A stretch of 64,000 bases of DNA, from assembly GCA_046329585.1 (NCBI GenBank), contig JAXLUI010000001.1, positions 2,232,001 through 2,296,000 on the forward strand, given 5' to 3'. This DNA is from DLKC01 sp002478885. GTDB taxonomy: Bacteria; Bacteroidota; Bacteroidia; Chitinophagales; Chitinophagaceae. Positions 15,308 through 24,125 of the stretch are shown in pieces. The notes beneath the pieces were generated by a model that was given only the letters and a program-made list of their open reading frames with translations, did not search any database and was not told the DNA's origin. The position numbers and the translations under genes are program-made. Each line of letters begins with the position of its first letter. Positions within the stretch are counted from its first letter, which is position 1.

Positions 15308-16576
15308 ATGTTACAGGTAAATGTATTGCGCCAGAATCCTGAATGGGTTAAAGAGCGGTTAGCAGTAAGGCATTTCAAAAATGCAGGCCTCGTCGAAGAG
15401 ATTATTGCATTGGATGATGATCGTAAAAAATTACAGGCTGAATTTGATAATACGCAATCAAAAATAAACAGCGCATCCAAAGAGATCGGTAAACTGATGG
15501 CACAAGGGAAAAAAGAAGAAGTAGAACAGATGAAGCAGGATGTTGCGGCTAACAAGGCGCAAACAACAGCGCTTACAGAAAAAATGAATGCGACGGAGAA
15601 AGCGTTGCAGGAAAAATTGATTCAGCTGCCCAATTTACCATCTGCATTGGTTCCTCCGGGTAAAACACCTGAAGACAACGTAGTGGTTCGCAGCGGTGGC
15701 GATGATGTTAAGCTTCCCGAAGGCGCGTTGCCACATTGGGATCTTATAAAAAAATATGACCTCATCGATTTTGAAACCGGCGCTAAAATCACCGGCAGCG
15801 GTTTCCCTTTGTTTAAAGGCAAAGGCGCAAAACTACAGCGCGCATTAATTCAATATTTCCTGGATTACAATACTGCCGCAGGCTACACGGAATATATTCC
15901 ACCATTCATGGTCAATGAAGCTTCTGCGTATGGCACGGGGCAGTTGCCCGATAAAGAAGGGCAAATGTATCACGCCACTGAAGATAACTTCTACCTTATT
16001 CCAACGGCCGAAGTGCCGGTCACCAATATTTACCGCGATACAATTTTAAAAGAATCAGATCTTCCACTGAAGATGACGGCATGGTCACCCTGCTTTAGAA
16101 GGGAGGCTGGCAGTTTTGGTAAAGATGTGCGTGGCTTAAACCGCGTTCACCAATTTGAAAAAGTGGAGATCATACAAATGGTAAAACCCGAAACCAGTTA
16201 CGAAGCATTTGAACAAATGGTTCACCATGTTGAGCGTTTGGTACAATCACTGGGATTGCCATATCGCATTCTAAAACTTTGTGGCGGCGATATGGGCTTT
16301 ACCAGTGCACTTACCTTTGATTTTGAAATCTACAGCGCAGCACAGGAAAAATGGCTCGAAGTAAGCAGTGTCAGCAATTTCGAAAGTTTCCAGGCCAACC
16401 GTTTAAAATGCCGTTTTAAAGATACCTCAGGCAAAACGCAACTGGTGCACAGCCTGAACGGAAGTTCGCTTGCGCTGCCACGCATTATGGCCGGCATTCT
16501 TGAAAATAATCAAACAGAAACAGGCATCAGCATTCCACTGGTGCTGCAAAAATATTTTGGAGCGGCAAGTATTTAG
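15308..16576 (+). CDS. serS: Seryl-tRNA synthetase
   Basis: 422 residues, the normal length for a bacterial class II SerRS. An N-terminal antiparallel coiled-coil arm (about 30-110) binds the long variable arm of tRNA-Ser. The catalytic domain has motif 2 (FRREAGSFGKDVRGLNRVHQFEK) and motif 3 (NGSSLALPRIMAGILENNQ). The serine-site TAEVP motif (YLIPTAEVPVTN) is also present. It charges tRNA-Ser, and tRNA-Sec where that exists. Divergently transcribed from the small gene at 15246 and followed by a hairpin terminator. Confidence 0.97.
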   Translation: MLQVNVLRQNPEWVKERLAVRHFKNAGLVEEIIALDDDRKKLQAEFDNTQSKINSASKEIGKLMAQGKKEEVEQMKQDVAANKAQTTALTEKMNATEKALQEKLIQLPNLPSALVPPGKTPEDNVVVRSGGDDVKLPEGALPHWDLIKKYDLIDFETGAKITGSGFPLFKGKGAKLQRALIQYFLDYNTAAGYTEYIPPFMVNEASAYGTGQLPDKEGQMYHATEDNFYLIPTAEVPVTNIYRDTILKESDLPLKMTAWSPCFRREAGSFGKDVRGLNRVHQFEKVEIIQMVKPETSYEAFEQMVHHVERLVQSLGLPYRILKLCGGDMGFTSALTFDFEIYSAAQEKWLEVSSVSNFESFQANRLKCRFKDTSGKTQLVHSLNGSSLALPRIMAGILENNQTETGISIPLVLQKYFGAASI

Positions 16577-16600
16577 TTTAAAAACAATGCATATTATAAA

Positions 16601-16640
16601 GCTGAAGGGCTAACGCAAGCCTTTCAGTTTTCATTTTTTA
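16601..16640 (+). terminator. Terminator after serS
   Basis: Hairpin of 16602-16609 with 16620-16627 (one G-T pair), followed by a T-rich tract through 16640. Confidence 0.75.
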
Positions 16641-16669
16641 CCCGGCGACATTGCTGCGACCAGGCTGCC

Positions 16670-16689
16670 GTTGCGTCGCACACTTGTAC
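16670..16689 (+). repeat. Dispersed 20-bp repeat, A subtype, solitary
   Basis: GTTGCGTCGCACACTTGTAC, then TGCAGTAA. The same 3' extension is found at 33861. Confidence 0.85.
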
Positions 16690-16882
16690 TGCAGTAAATA
16701 TATTGGCAAACGGCCATCAGCATTCGCGCCAGATGCCCAAAGCAGCAAAAGATGAACGGAGCGTCGCAAGCAAAGATGATCTGTGGTGCAGGTGACCACT
16801 AACAATATAAAAAATTCCCTTCATCATTGCATATGATTGCCGGCAGATTTTATCACTAATTTAGCCCGTCAAATTTTTGTAC

Positions 16883-17836
16883 ATGAAAAAACGCTTAAGG
16901 CGGCTCGCATATCTGCTGCTCATACTTTTTGTTGTACTCAATATCATTTGCGCAATACAAGCTTATCACTTCACAAGATTTGTGGAAGACTATCACGCGG
17001 CGCCATTTCATCAAATGGGTTTTCTTGATAGAACAAGCGCCGTTCTTTTTGGCCTGCCCATGGCCAAAAGCATTGTTACCGACTCGCTGAAAGCTCCGCA
17101 CGACACGGTTACAATAACTACGGAAGATCACGTAAAACTTGCCTGCTGGAGTGTTTTGCACAGGCCCGGCGATACGATTGCACCGAAAGGAACCATCATA
17201 ATGTTTCATGGCCATGGCAGTTGCCGTAGTGGTTTAATACCCGAGGCCACTGCCTTTTATAATATGGGCTGGAATCTTTTCATGATCGATTTCAGGGCAC
17301 ATGGAAACAGCGAAGGAAGTGAATGTTCCGTTGGCATTAAGGAAGCCAAAGACGTAAAAGCTGCCTATGACTATGTTAGCAGCAGCGGCGAAAAAAATAT
17401 TGTGTTGTATGGAATTTCGATGGGCGCAGCCACCATTACAACTGCGATGAGCGATTATGTATCCATTCAACCCTCGAAAATAATTCTCGAAATGCCATTC
17501 GCTACCATGCACGATGCAGTGGATGGTTTTGTGCGAAATATGAACCTGCCTGCTGAACCGCTTGGCACATTGCTTACTTTCTGGGGCGGTACCGAAGAAG
17601 GGGTATGGAGTTTCTCGCATAAGCCTGCGGAATATGTAAAAAAGATCAACTGCCCTGTATTGCTGCAATGGGGCAAGGAAGATAACCGCGTGCTTAAACA
17701 GGAAACCGACGAAATATTCGCTAACCTGGCTTCTTCAAATAAAACCCTGGTGGAATACGATGGTGTAGGCCACGCAAGTCTCTGCAAAAATGCCCCGCAA
17801 CAATGGACGAAAAGTGTAACAGTCTTTTTAAAGTAA
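16883..17836 (+). CDS. Alpha/beta hydrolase with N-terminal membrane anchor
   Basis: 317 residues from the ATG at 16883. A TTG two codons earlier is less likely. Residues 1-28 form a basic start followed by a hydrophobic helix (LAYLLLILFVVLNIICAI), so the enzyme is probably anchored facing the periplasm. The fold motifs are the oxyanion segment MFHGHGSCRSG, the nucleophile elbow GISMG, the acid in WGKEDNRVL and the catalytic His in GVGHASLC. FRAHGNSEG is the usual loop of the serine aminopeptidase/BAAT-like lipase group. It resembles the YqkD/FrsA-type hydrolases. The substrate is unknown. Transcribed alone as far as can be seen. Confidence 0.85.
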   Translation: MKKRLRRLAYLLLILFVVLNIICAIQAYHFTRFVEDYHAAPFHQMGFLDRTSAVLFGLPMAKSIVTDSLKAPHDTVTITTEDHVKLACWSVLHRPGDTIAPKGTIIMFHGHGSCRSGLIPEATAFYNMGWNLFMIDFRAHGNSEGSECSVGIKEAKDVKAAYDYVSSSGEKNIVLYGISMGAATITTAMSDYVSIQPSKIILEMPFATMHDAVDGFVRNMNLPAEPLGTLLTFWGGTEEGVWSFSHKPAEYVKKINCPVLLQWGKEDNRVLKQETDEIFANLASSNKTLVEYDGVGHASLCKNAPQQWTKSVTVFLK

Positions 17837-18242
17837 TATTTATTGCCGGAAGAACAGCTGGGCGATGACCCTTCCAGGGGAGGTAGCGAAATTTTTTTCG
17901 AAAAAAGATCAAAATTTAAACAGTTGATATATATTCGCCTGCCTAAATGAAAAAAGCCCTTCCGTAGAAACGGACTGGCCTCTAACGATTGCTTGCCATA
18001 TGAAAATTTTCAAAATTCTTTTTAGAACAGCACTACGCTGTTTTCTACGGCCTCTTGATTGTTTGCTTATATACTGATTGCCTGTCTACCGATTGCCTGC
18101 CGTATGATTTATTAACTTCCTGATACAAATGTAAAAGGGTTAATTACATGAGAAAATTCAAATTGTGGTTATTTTAATGATGCCTAAAGGAAATTAAATA
18201 GACGAAACCCTTTATGGTATTGAGTTTTGGGAGATTTTTATT
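17837..18242. other. Long leader/intergenic region with possible RNA structure
   Basis: 406 bp without a gene. CCGTAGAAA at 17962-17970 is complementary to 18042-18050. Inside this lies the hairpin AACAGC-ACTAC-GCTGTT (about 18026-18042). A motif GATTGCYTGYC occurs four times (17987, 18057, 18076, 18091). The remainder to 18242 is AT-rich. Confidence 0.5.
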
Positions 18243-19799
18243 ATGATGTCCAACCGTTTTACTGATGCGCTTTTTCAGCTGATCCGCTCATTGGAAAAAG
18301 CTGAAAAAAGGCATTTCAAGCTATATATCAAACGAAGTTCCTCCAAGGAAGACCTTCGGATAGTGCGGCTTTTCGACGCGCTGGACAAAATGCCCGACTA
18401 CGATGAGAAAATACTGCTGAAAAAACTCGCACCAATCACCAAACCACAGCTCGCCAATTTAAAATCGCACCTGAATAAGCAATTGCTTGCCAGTCTGCGG
18501 CTCTTAAAAAGTACAGAGAACATTGACCTGCAATTAAGCGAGCATTTAGACTATGCGCGCCTGCTCTACAACAAAGGTTTAAAGCTGCAAAGTCTTAAAC
18601 TGCTGGAGAAAGCAAAGGAGATCGCAAAAGCCAACCACAAATACAATTTTCTTGTTCCCGTATTATCACTTGAAAAGAAAATTGAAACACTGCATATCAC
18701 CAGAAGCACATTGGAAAAAACAGAGATACTTGCAAGAGAAGCTTCCGATATAAGTGAACACATCGACCGTGTTACCAAGTTATCCAACCTTGCATTACTG
18801 CTTTATAACTGGTACGTAAAAAACGGTCACGCAAGAAATGAACAGGATGAAAAGGGTATACGCGAATTCTTTAAACACAACCTCCCCGCCAATACCAAAA
18901 ATATCACAGATTTCTATGAACGATTGTACCTGTACCAGAGCTATTGCTGGTATGCATTTATTCGCCAGGATTTCCTGATGTATTATCGTTACAGCCGCAA
19001 GTGGACCGACCTGTTTGACGAAGTGCCCTTAATGATTGCTGTTGAAACCGGTCACTACATCAAAGGCATGCACAACCTGCTGAATGCGCATTTCGACCTG
19101 CGTAATTATAGCGAATTCGAAGTCACACTGAAACAATTTGAAGCTTACGCAAAAACCGATTTGGCGTCCGTACATGATAATTTCAGGATTCACACTTTTG
19201 TGTATATAAACAGTGCACGTATTAACCAGCATCTTATGCTCGGTACTTTTAAAGATGGACTTGCATTGGTGCCCGGCCTTATGGAAAAAATGGAAGAGTA
19301 TTCACTATATATCGATCGCCATCGCGTACTCGTTTTCAATTACAAGATAGCAACACTGTATTTTGGAAGCGGCGATTACCACACTGCTATCGATTACCTC
19401 TTAAAAATTATCAACGGACCGGTAGACCTGCGTATCGACCTCCATTGCTATGCCCGCCTTATGCATCTTGTTGCGCATTACGAACTCGGCAATTTTGATA
19501 TACTCGAATACCTCATAAAATCAGCATACCGTTTCATGGCCAGGATGAAAAACCTTACCATTGTTGAAGAGGAAATTTTCAAGTTTCTGCGGCACTCTTT
19601 CACCGCATCGCCACGCCAGCTAAAACCCGAACTAAAAACATTTTTAGAGAAAATAAAACGACACGAGAAAAGCCGTTTCGAAACAAGGTCCTTCGCCTAT
19701 GTAGATGTTATTTCATGGGTAGAAAGCAAGGTGTACGAAAAACCCATGAGCGAAATCATTAAAGATAAAGTAAAAACAAGCGGCCGAAGCCCTTGGTAA
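18243..19799 (+). CDS. TPR-like all-helical protein of unknown function
   Basis: 518 residues with no signal peptide or membrane helix. The whole protein is predicted helical, with repeat-like pairs such as LLYNKGLKLQSLKLLEKAKEIA and YKIATLYFGSGDYHTAIDYLLKI that resemble tetratricopeptide repeats. The N-terminus (FTDALFQLIRSLEKAEKRHFKLYIK) is basic and helical. It matches a family of roughly 500-residue proteins recurrent in Bacteroidota without an assigned role. Start: ATG at 18243 or the adjacent ATG at 18246. It has an unusually long 5' region with possible structure. No function is proposed. Confidence 0.75.
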   Translation: MMSNRFTDALFQLIRSLEKAEKRHFKLYIKRSSSKEDLRIVRLFDALDKMPDYDEKILLKKLAPITKPQLANLKSHLNKQLLASLRLLKSTENIDLQLSEHLDYARLLYNKGLKLQSLKLLEKAKEIAKANHKYNFLVPVLSLEKKIETLHITRSTLEKTEILAREASDISEHIDRVTKLSNLALLLYNWYVKNGHARNEQDEKGIREFFKHNLPANTKNITDFYERLYLYQSYCWYAFIRQDFLMYYRYSRKWTDLFDEVPLMIAVETGHYIKGMHNLLNAHFDLRNYSEFEVTLKQFEAYAKTDLASVHDNFRIHTFVYINSARINQHLMLGTFKDGLALVPGLMEKMEEYSLYIDRHRVLVFNYKIATLYFGSGDYHTAIDYLLKIINGPVDLRIDLHCYARLMHLVAHYELGNFDILEYLIKSAYRFMARMKNLTIVEEEIFKFLRHSFTASPRQLKPELKTFLEKIKRHEKSRFETRSFAYVDVISWVESKVYEKPMSEIIKDKVKTSGRSPW

Positions 19800-19837
19800 T
19801 TTTTCTGGGCCGGGCTTTCGTGCAAATGGCATCGCCT

Positions 19838-19857
19838 CTTGCGTCGCACTCTTGTAC
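19838..19857 (+). repeat. Dispersed 20-bp repeat, A subtype, solitary with full flank
   Basis: A core with a single first-base change. The upstream flank contains GCCGGGCTTTCG and ATGGCATC, the best example of the extended element. It lies at the convergent 3' ends of the TPR-like and L,D-transpeptidase genes. Confidence 0.85.
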
Positions 19858-19900
19858 AAAGAACATTACTCCGCAACGCAGATCAATAAACGAAGTCACG

Positions 19901-20422
19901 TCATTTTTTAATGATCACTTTTGTTCCGGGCTTAACCATAGAATAGAGTTCTTCCACGTCTTCATTCTTCATACTTATACAACCCTGTGTCCAGTTGTCA
20001 TAGCGATCCACCGCAAACTCTTCATGCGGCCACACGCCATGTATACCAATGCCACCGCCAATTTGCGCAGATTTTGGAATAATTCCATGCGCCTTCCTGT
20101 AATTGAATTTATCGTAGCTTTCTTTGGTTGGATAGTCGAGCATTATAAAACGATCCCATTTTTCATGCACCCTTTTGTTAACTACTGTAAAATTCCCCTC
20201 CGGTGTTTTACGATCACCTTCCATCAATTTATCGCCCAGGTCATCATTGCCAAAAACAACCGGGTATTTTACCAGCCAACCGTCATCATCAAATACGGTG
20301 AGCTCAAATTTGCTTTTTTCAACTACGATAAAATAAGTACCATGAGCATAATGTTTTTCCCTGAAGGAAGCGCAAACAAACAACACAGCCACTACACTGG
20401 CAAAGTGCAGAATATTTTTCAT
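19901..20422 (-). CDS. L,D-transpeptidase (YkuD domain)
   Basis: 173 residues with an N-terminal signal sequence (MKNILHFASVVAVLFVCASF). The YkuD catalytic motif is complete: His128 in GGIGIHGVWP and Cys148 in NWTQGCISM, with the conserved KTPEGNFTV upstream. Enzymes of this family form 3-3 peptidoglycan cross-links or attach proteins to the cell wall in the periplasm, using an active-site cysteine. The region lacks a LysM or peptidoglycan-binding domain, so this is a minimal form. Convergent with the TPR-like gene and divergent from the DUF1028 gene. Confidence 0.93.
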   Translation of the reverse strand: MKNILHFASVVAVLFVCASFREKHYAHGTYFIVVEKSKFELTVFDDDGWLVKYPVVFGNDDLGDKLMEGDRKTPEGNFTVVNKRVHEKWDRFIMLDYPTKESYDKFNYRKAHGIIPKSAQIGGGIGIHGVWPHEEFAVDRYDNWTQGCISMKNEDVEELYSMVKPGTKVIIKK

Positions 20423-20618
20423 TGCAATAAAACTTTTGAATAGTTAACAATACAACAGCGTAGATTTTTGCAATGAAATACTTTTTTATTTTTTAAAACG
20501 GCTGGAGCGCCGTTTCATTATGTGCTGGGAATAAAAAATTTGGTTAAGAAAAACAGGGAGATTTGATTTAGCTTTCCTGTACTTTCATTCTGTTACTAAC
20601 AATAATGCAAATACACGC

Positions 20619-21605
20619 ATGAATAAAGCAACCTTACTTATTTTATCTGCCATCGCAGCGGTTACGGCTTCAGCCCAGGTATACCGGTCAGCATCACCAT
20701 TGGTGCACACATTTTCTATAGTGGCAAGAGACAGCACAACGGGTGAAATGGCCGCAGCGGTGCAAAGCCATTGGTTTAGCGTGGGCACTAGTGTAATCTG
20801 GGGAGAGGCTGGCGTTGGTGTTGTAGCAACACAATCTTTTATCGATAAATCGTACGGGCCAAAAGGGCTGGCATTGATGAAGCAGGGCATTGATGCCAAG
20901 AAAGCTTTGGATAGCCTGCTCTTACTTGATGGCGGCCGGGAAGTTCGCCAGGTCGCCTTTTTAGATGCGAAAGGAGCCGTCTCCGGCTTTACCGGCAAAA
21001 ATTGCATTCAGTATGCCTCCGATATGCAAGGAGCCAATTTTAGCGTGCAGAGTAATATGATGCTTACCAATGAAGTTTGTAATGCAATGGCAGCCGCGTT
21101 TCGTGCTTCTTACGGAAAGCCATTGGCAGAAAGGGTTTTGGCCGCGCTTGATGGAGCGCAAAGTGTGGGCGGCGATATTCGCGGTATGCAGGCCGCTGCT
21201 ATGATCGTTGTTCCCGGGTCAGCCAATAACCAGCCATGGAACGACAAACTGATCGATGTGCGTGTCGATGACAACCCGCAACCGATAGAGGAATTGCGAA
21301 GATTATATAATCTCTACATCGCTTACCAGCACATGAACAATGGCGACCTCGCTACGGAGAAAAATGATATGGTCACTGCAATGAATGAATACCACGCCGC
21401 AATGAAAATGTTCCCGGAAAATGTAGAAATGCAATATTGGACAGCAATTACACTTGCCAACAATAACAGGCTCAGCGAAGCTCTGCCCACATTGAAAAAA
21501 ATCTTTAAGGCAGATAATAACTGGAAAGAACTTACGCGGCGGCTGCCTGCCGCTGGCTTGCTTACAGTTAGCAAAGAAGACCTCGAAAAGATCATGCGCT
21601 TATAA
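20619..21605 (+). CDS. DUF1028 family secreted protein
   Basis: 328 residues. Signal peptide MNKATLLILSAIAAVTASAQ, then the DUF1028 domain (about 25-230): HTFSIVARDSTTGEMAAAVQSHWFSVGTSVIWGEAGVGVVATQS and the following GPKGLALMKQG segment. DUF1028 has an N-terminal-nucleophile-like fold and is often called a putative amidohydrolase, without proof. The C-terminal 90 residues look like one or two TPR units (LATEKNDMVTAMNEYHAAMKMFPENVEMQYWTAITLANNNRLSEAL), an extension seen in many Bacteroidota members. A 12-bp palindrome follows the stop (21608-21619). Confidence 0.88.
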   Translation: MNKATLLILSAIAAVTASAQVYRSASPLVHTFSIVARDSTTGEMAAAVQSHWFSVGTSVIWGEAGVGVVATQSFIDKSYGPKGLALMKQGIDAKKALDSLLLLDGGREVRQVAFLDAKGAVSGFTGKNCIQYASDMQGANFSVQSNMMLTNEVCNAMAAAFRASYGKPLAERVLAALDGAQSVGGDIRGMQAAAMIVVPGSANNQPWNDKLIDVRVDDNPQPIEELRRLYNLYIAYQHMNNGDLATEKNDMVTAMNEYHAAMKMFPENVEMQYWTAITLANNNRLSEALPTLKKIFKADNNWKELTRRLPAAGLLTVSKEDLEKIMRL

Positions 21606-21907
21606 AAATGTCCGGACATATTCACGGATTTATCTGCATGCACACAGAATTAAATTTTACGGCCCGGCGCTTGTAATAGTATTAAACATTTGTTGCGCTT
21701 TTTGTATAGAAAAAACAATGCGGGATCACAAAGTTTTACTGCAGAATACAAGTCAGGAAGACCGGAATTTTAGATCCGGGAGATAGCTATCAGGATGATA
21801 ATTGCTTTCGTTCCTCCGCCATTGATGACCTTAGGACCAACTGTACAAGAGAGTGACACAACAGGCGATGCCATAGCTAACAACAGCCGGCTGCATAAAA
21901 GAAAGAA
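21606..21907. other. Convergent intergenic region
   Basis: 302 bp with no gene. It contains a perfect 12-bp palindrome ATGTCCGGACAT (21608-21619) and one repeat copy at 21843. Nothing else is recognised. Confidence 0.6.
21843..21862 (-). repeat. Dispersed 20-bp repeat, B subtype, solitary
   Basis: Reverse complement reads GTTGTGTCACTCTCTTGTAC. The next bases give GGCATCGCCT on the - strand, matching the flank at 19838, so the flank is common to both subtypes. Confidence 0.8.
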
Positions 21908-23467
21908 TTATTTTGGTATTACCCAGCCTTTGGAAGTTTTAACCAACTGAACCACGTTGCTTAGGGAGCTTTCGTTATTCTCCCTGTCCACAGCACTTAC
22001 TGCGATATAACAAGCGCTCCACTCAACGGGAATATCGCTTTGAACGATATCGGTAATTGTTTCAGAAGCATTGGCAGTAATTATTCGGAATGGTAAATTG
22101 CCAAGCGATGCGAAATTGCCCGAAAGAAAAATGGCGAAAGTTTTTACCTGTTCTGTTTCGTTAACCGTGTTGGTTTTTATTTTTAATGTAAACTTGCTAT
22201 CGCTCTTTGAACTGCTTTCAGTGAGGTCTGCGATAACGGGCCGTTGCGGCGGCACTGTATCGATCCACGGCATAGGCGGTAACAAAGCAGGCCTGCTGTA
22301 TTCATTTAATCGAAGGCTATCGGCCCATCCGTTGGGATTACGCAAAATACTTACTGCACTAAAATAGATGCTTCCCTGTATGGCGCTGTTGTTACGCAGC
22401 ATGGCTATTTCGTTTGGTAGTTCCTTCTTATTAAACCATGCTGTCGTTGGATTTTCCTGTGTGCGATAAACGCCATGGCCAATATACACATGCTTTCCAT
22501 AACTGTGCCTGCCCCACCAGTCGAGTAACAAGGTATAGTCGCACAAACGGTGTCCGATTTCCCAATACAATTGTGGCGCAACATAGTCTATCCAACCATT
22601 GCGCAACCAAAGCAATATATCGGCATAAAGATCATCATAGTTGGTCTGGCCGGCTTGTGTTGGGCTACCATCGGCATCCTGGTTTCTGTTACGCCACACG
22701 CCAAAAGGGCTTATGCCGAACTGCACAGTTGGCTTTATGTCAATTATAGCATCGTGTATCATTTTAATAATACTATCGCAGTTGCTTCTTCGCCATGCAT
22801 CTTTTGTAAGCCCGTTGCCATATTTTTTGTAGGTATTTGCATCGGGAAATTCTTTGCCGGCAATACGGTAAGGATAAAAATAATCATCCATATGAATGGC
22901 ATCAACATCATAACGCTTAACAATATCCTTTACAATGTTTGTAACAAACTGCCTGGTTTCAGGTAAGCCGGGATTAAAGTATTTTTTTGTTCCATAAACA
23001 ATAAACCAGTCTTTATGAATACGCGTTATATGAGTTGGTGAAACAGACGAGCTTTTCAAATCAAATACGGCCCGGTACGGATTGAGCCACGCATGAAATT
23101 CCATTCCGCGTTTATGTGCCTCATCGATCATGAATTGTAAAGGGTCGTAATATGGAAGTGGGGGCAATCCCTGCACACCATTCAAAAACTCGCTCCACGG
23201 CTCATACTGTGAAGGATAGAAAGCATCTGCTGCGGGGCGAACCTGCACAACAACTGCATTAATACCGATCTTCTGGAGGCTGTCGAGCATGGCAATGTAT
23301 TCCGCTTTTTGTGTAACAACGGGGAGTCCTTTAGCAGAAGGCCAGTCAATATTGTTTACGGTGGCGATCCATACGGCTCTGAACTCGTACCGGGGCTGGG
23401 CAAAAGAGGAAACAACAAAAGAAAAAAACAGGAAAAAGAAAAGTAATACAGGTTTGCCTTGCTTCAT
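21908..23467 (-). CDS. Family 10-like glycosyl hydrolase (GHL10/DUF187), secreted
   Basis: 519 residues with a signal peptide (KPVLLFFFLFFSFVVSSFAQ). The TIM-barrel GHL10 domain begins YEFRAVWIATVNNIDWPSAKGLPV and includes INAVVVQVRPAADAFYPS, GMEFHAWLNPYRAVF, DAIHMDDYFYPY and QFGISPFGVWRNR. The DDY/HMDDYFYP segment holds the conserved acidic pair. The related Escherichia coli enzyme DigH cleaves denuded peptidoglycan glycan strands, so a cell-wall role is plausible by family. A C-terminal domain of about 120 residues looks like a fibronectin/Ig-type beta-sandwich. It lies 29 bp downstream of the marR gene on the same strand, so they may be cotranscribed. Confidence 0.9.
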   Translation of the reverse strand: MKQGKPVLLFFFLFFSFVVSSFAQPRYEFRAVWIATVNNIDWPSAKGLPVVTQKAEYIAMLDSLQKIGINAVVVQVRPAADAFYPSQYEPWSEFLNGVQGLPPLPYYDPLQFMIDEAHKRGMEFHAWLNPYRAVFDLKSSSVSPTHITRIHKDWFIVYGTKKYFNPGLPETRQFVTNIVKDIVKRYDVDAIHMDDYFYPYRIAGKEFPDANTYKKYGNGLTKDAWRRSNCDSIIKMIHDAIIDIKPTVQFGISPFGVWRNRNQDADGSPTQAGQTNYDDLYADILLWLRNGWIDYVAPQLYWEIGHRLCDYTLLLDWWGRHSYGKHVYIGHGVYRTQENPTTAWFNKKELPNEIAMLRNNSAIQGSIYFSAVSILRNPNGWADSLRLNEYSRPALLPPMPWIDTVPPQRPVIADLTESSSKSDSKFTLKIKTNTVNETEQVKTFAIFLSGNFASLGNLPFRIITANASETITDIVQSDIPVEWSACYIAVSAVDRENNESSLSNVVQLVKTSKGWVIPK

Positions 23468-23496
23468 TGAGCGAATATAAGAATGTTGATTTTAGG

Positions 23497-23946
23497 TTAG
23501 CCTTCCCTTAATTTATCGAGCAGGTGATTTAACAGTTTCATCTCTGCTTCCGAGAGGTTGCTCATAATATCATCAAGATCCTTGTTTTTTTCATCCAGTT
23601 TTCCAAGCAGTTTAAGACCTGACTCGGTGATGGTCACGTCTACCAGTCTTTTATCCTTTTTATTGAGCTTTTTCTCAACAAGTGCTTTCAATATCATACG
23701 GTCTACCACGCGACTCGTATCACTCATTCTGTCGAGCATCCTCTCCCTGATTTGCATAGTACTTAAAGGCTTTTTCGCACCCCGCAGAATGCGCAGGATA
23801 TTGTATTGCTGCATCGTAATATTTTCCTGTTGCAGAAACTTTTTTATCCGCTCTTCCAACCAGCTTTGGGTATAAAGTATGTTTACCATACTCTTTAGGT
23901 TTTCATTGCGAAAAGTTGGTTGCTGTATCGACTCTTCTAAACTCAT
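23497..23946 (-). CDS. MarR family transcriptional regulator
   Basis: 149 residues, the usual MarR length. The winged helix shows QQYNILRILRGAKKPLSTMQIRERMLDRMSDTSRVVDRMILKALV (recognition helix around MSDTSRVVDRM) and the wing KKDKRLVDVTITESGLKLL. MarR proteins bind as dimers to palindromes and are often released by small phenolic ligands or oxidants. A near-perfect inverted repeat upstream (23983-24015) is a likely autoregulatory operator. The GHL10 gene follows 29 bp downstream. Confidence 0.93.
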   Translation of the reverse strand: MSLEESIQQPTFRNENLKSMVNILYTQSWLEERIKKFLQQENITMQQYNILRILRGAKKPLSTMQIRERMLDRMSDTSRVVDRMILKALVEKKLNKKDKRLVDVTITESGLKLLGKLDEKNKDLDDIMSNLSEAEMKLLNHLLDKLREG

Positions 23947-23982
23947 AAGTGGATAGTTTTGAATTTGATGCTCGCTATACCG

Positions 23983-24015
23983 GTTAGCACTAAATTAGGA
24001 GTATTTAATGCTAAC
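23983..24015. promoter_or_regulatory. Candidate MarR operator
   Basis: Inverted repeat GTTAGCACTAAAT, 7-nt spacer, ATTTAATGCTAAC: 12 of 13 arm positions are complementary. It starts 37 bp upstream of the marR ATG. The size and symmetry suit a MarR dimer. Confidence 0.65.
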
Positions 24016-24064
24016 CTTATAATGCTGGCCATATAAATCTGCATTAAAATAACAGGCAAATAAA

Positions 24065-24086
24065 ATCCCGGCAAGTTTGCCGGGAT
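24065..24086 (-). terminator. Terminator for the M3 peptidase gene
   Basis: 10-bp self-complementary arms around GT (ATCCCGGCAA and TTGCCGGGAT), followed by TTTATTTG on the - strand. Confidence 0.8.
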
Positions 24087-24125
24087 CTTATTCTTATGAA
24101 TATTCGCCAGGACACTACCAGGCGA

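Larger units (their letters stand above)
16577..16882. other. Intergenic region after serS
   Basis: No gene is supported. It contains the serS terminator (16601-16640) and a solitary A-subtype repeat (16670-16689). Confidence 0.7.

Noticed and set aside
19793..20443. 216-codon + strand frame
   Set aside because: It lies antisense to the L,D-transpeptidase, which has a complete catalytic motif and signal peptide, and its start falls at the end of the TPR-like gene.
20496..20515. Hairpin AAACGGC...GCCGTTT between the L,D-transpeptidase and DUF1028 genes
   Set aside because: It lies in a divergent promoter region, not downstream of a gene, so a terminator call is not supported.
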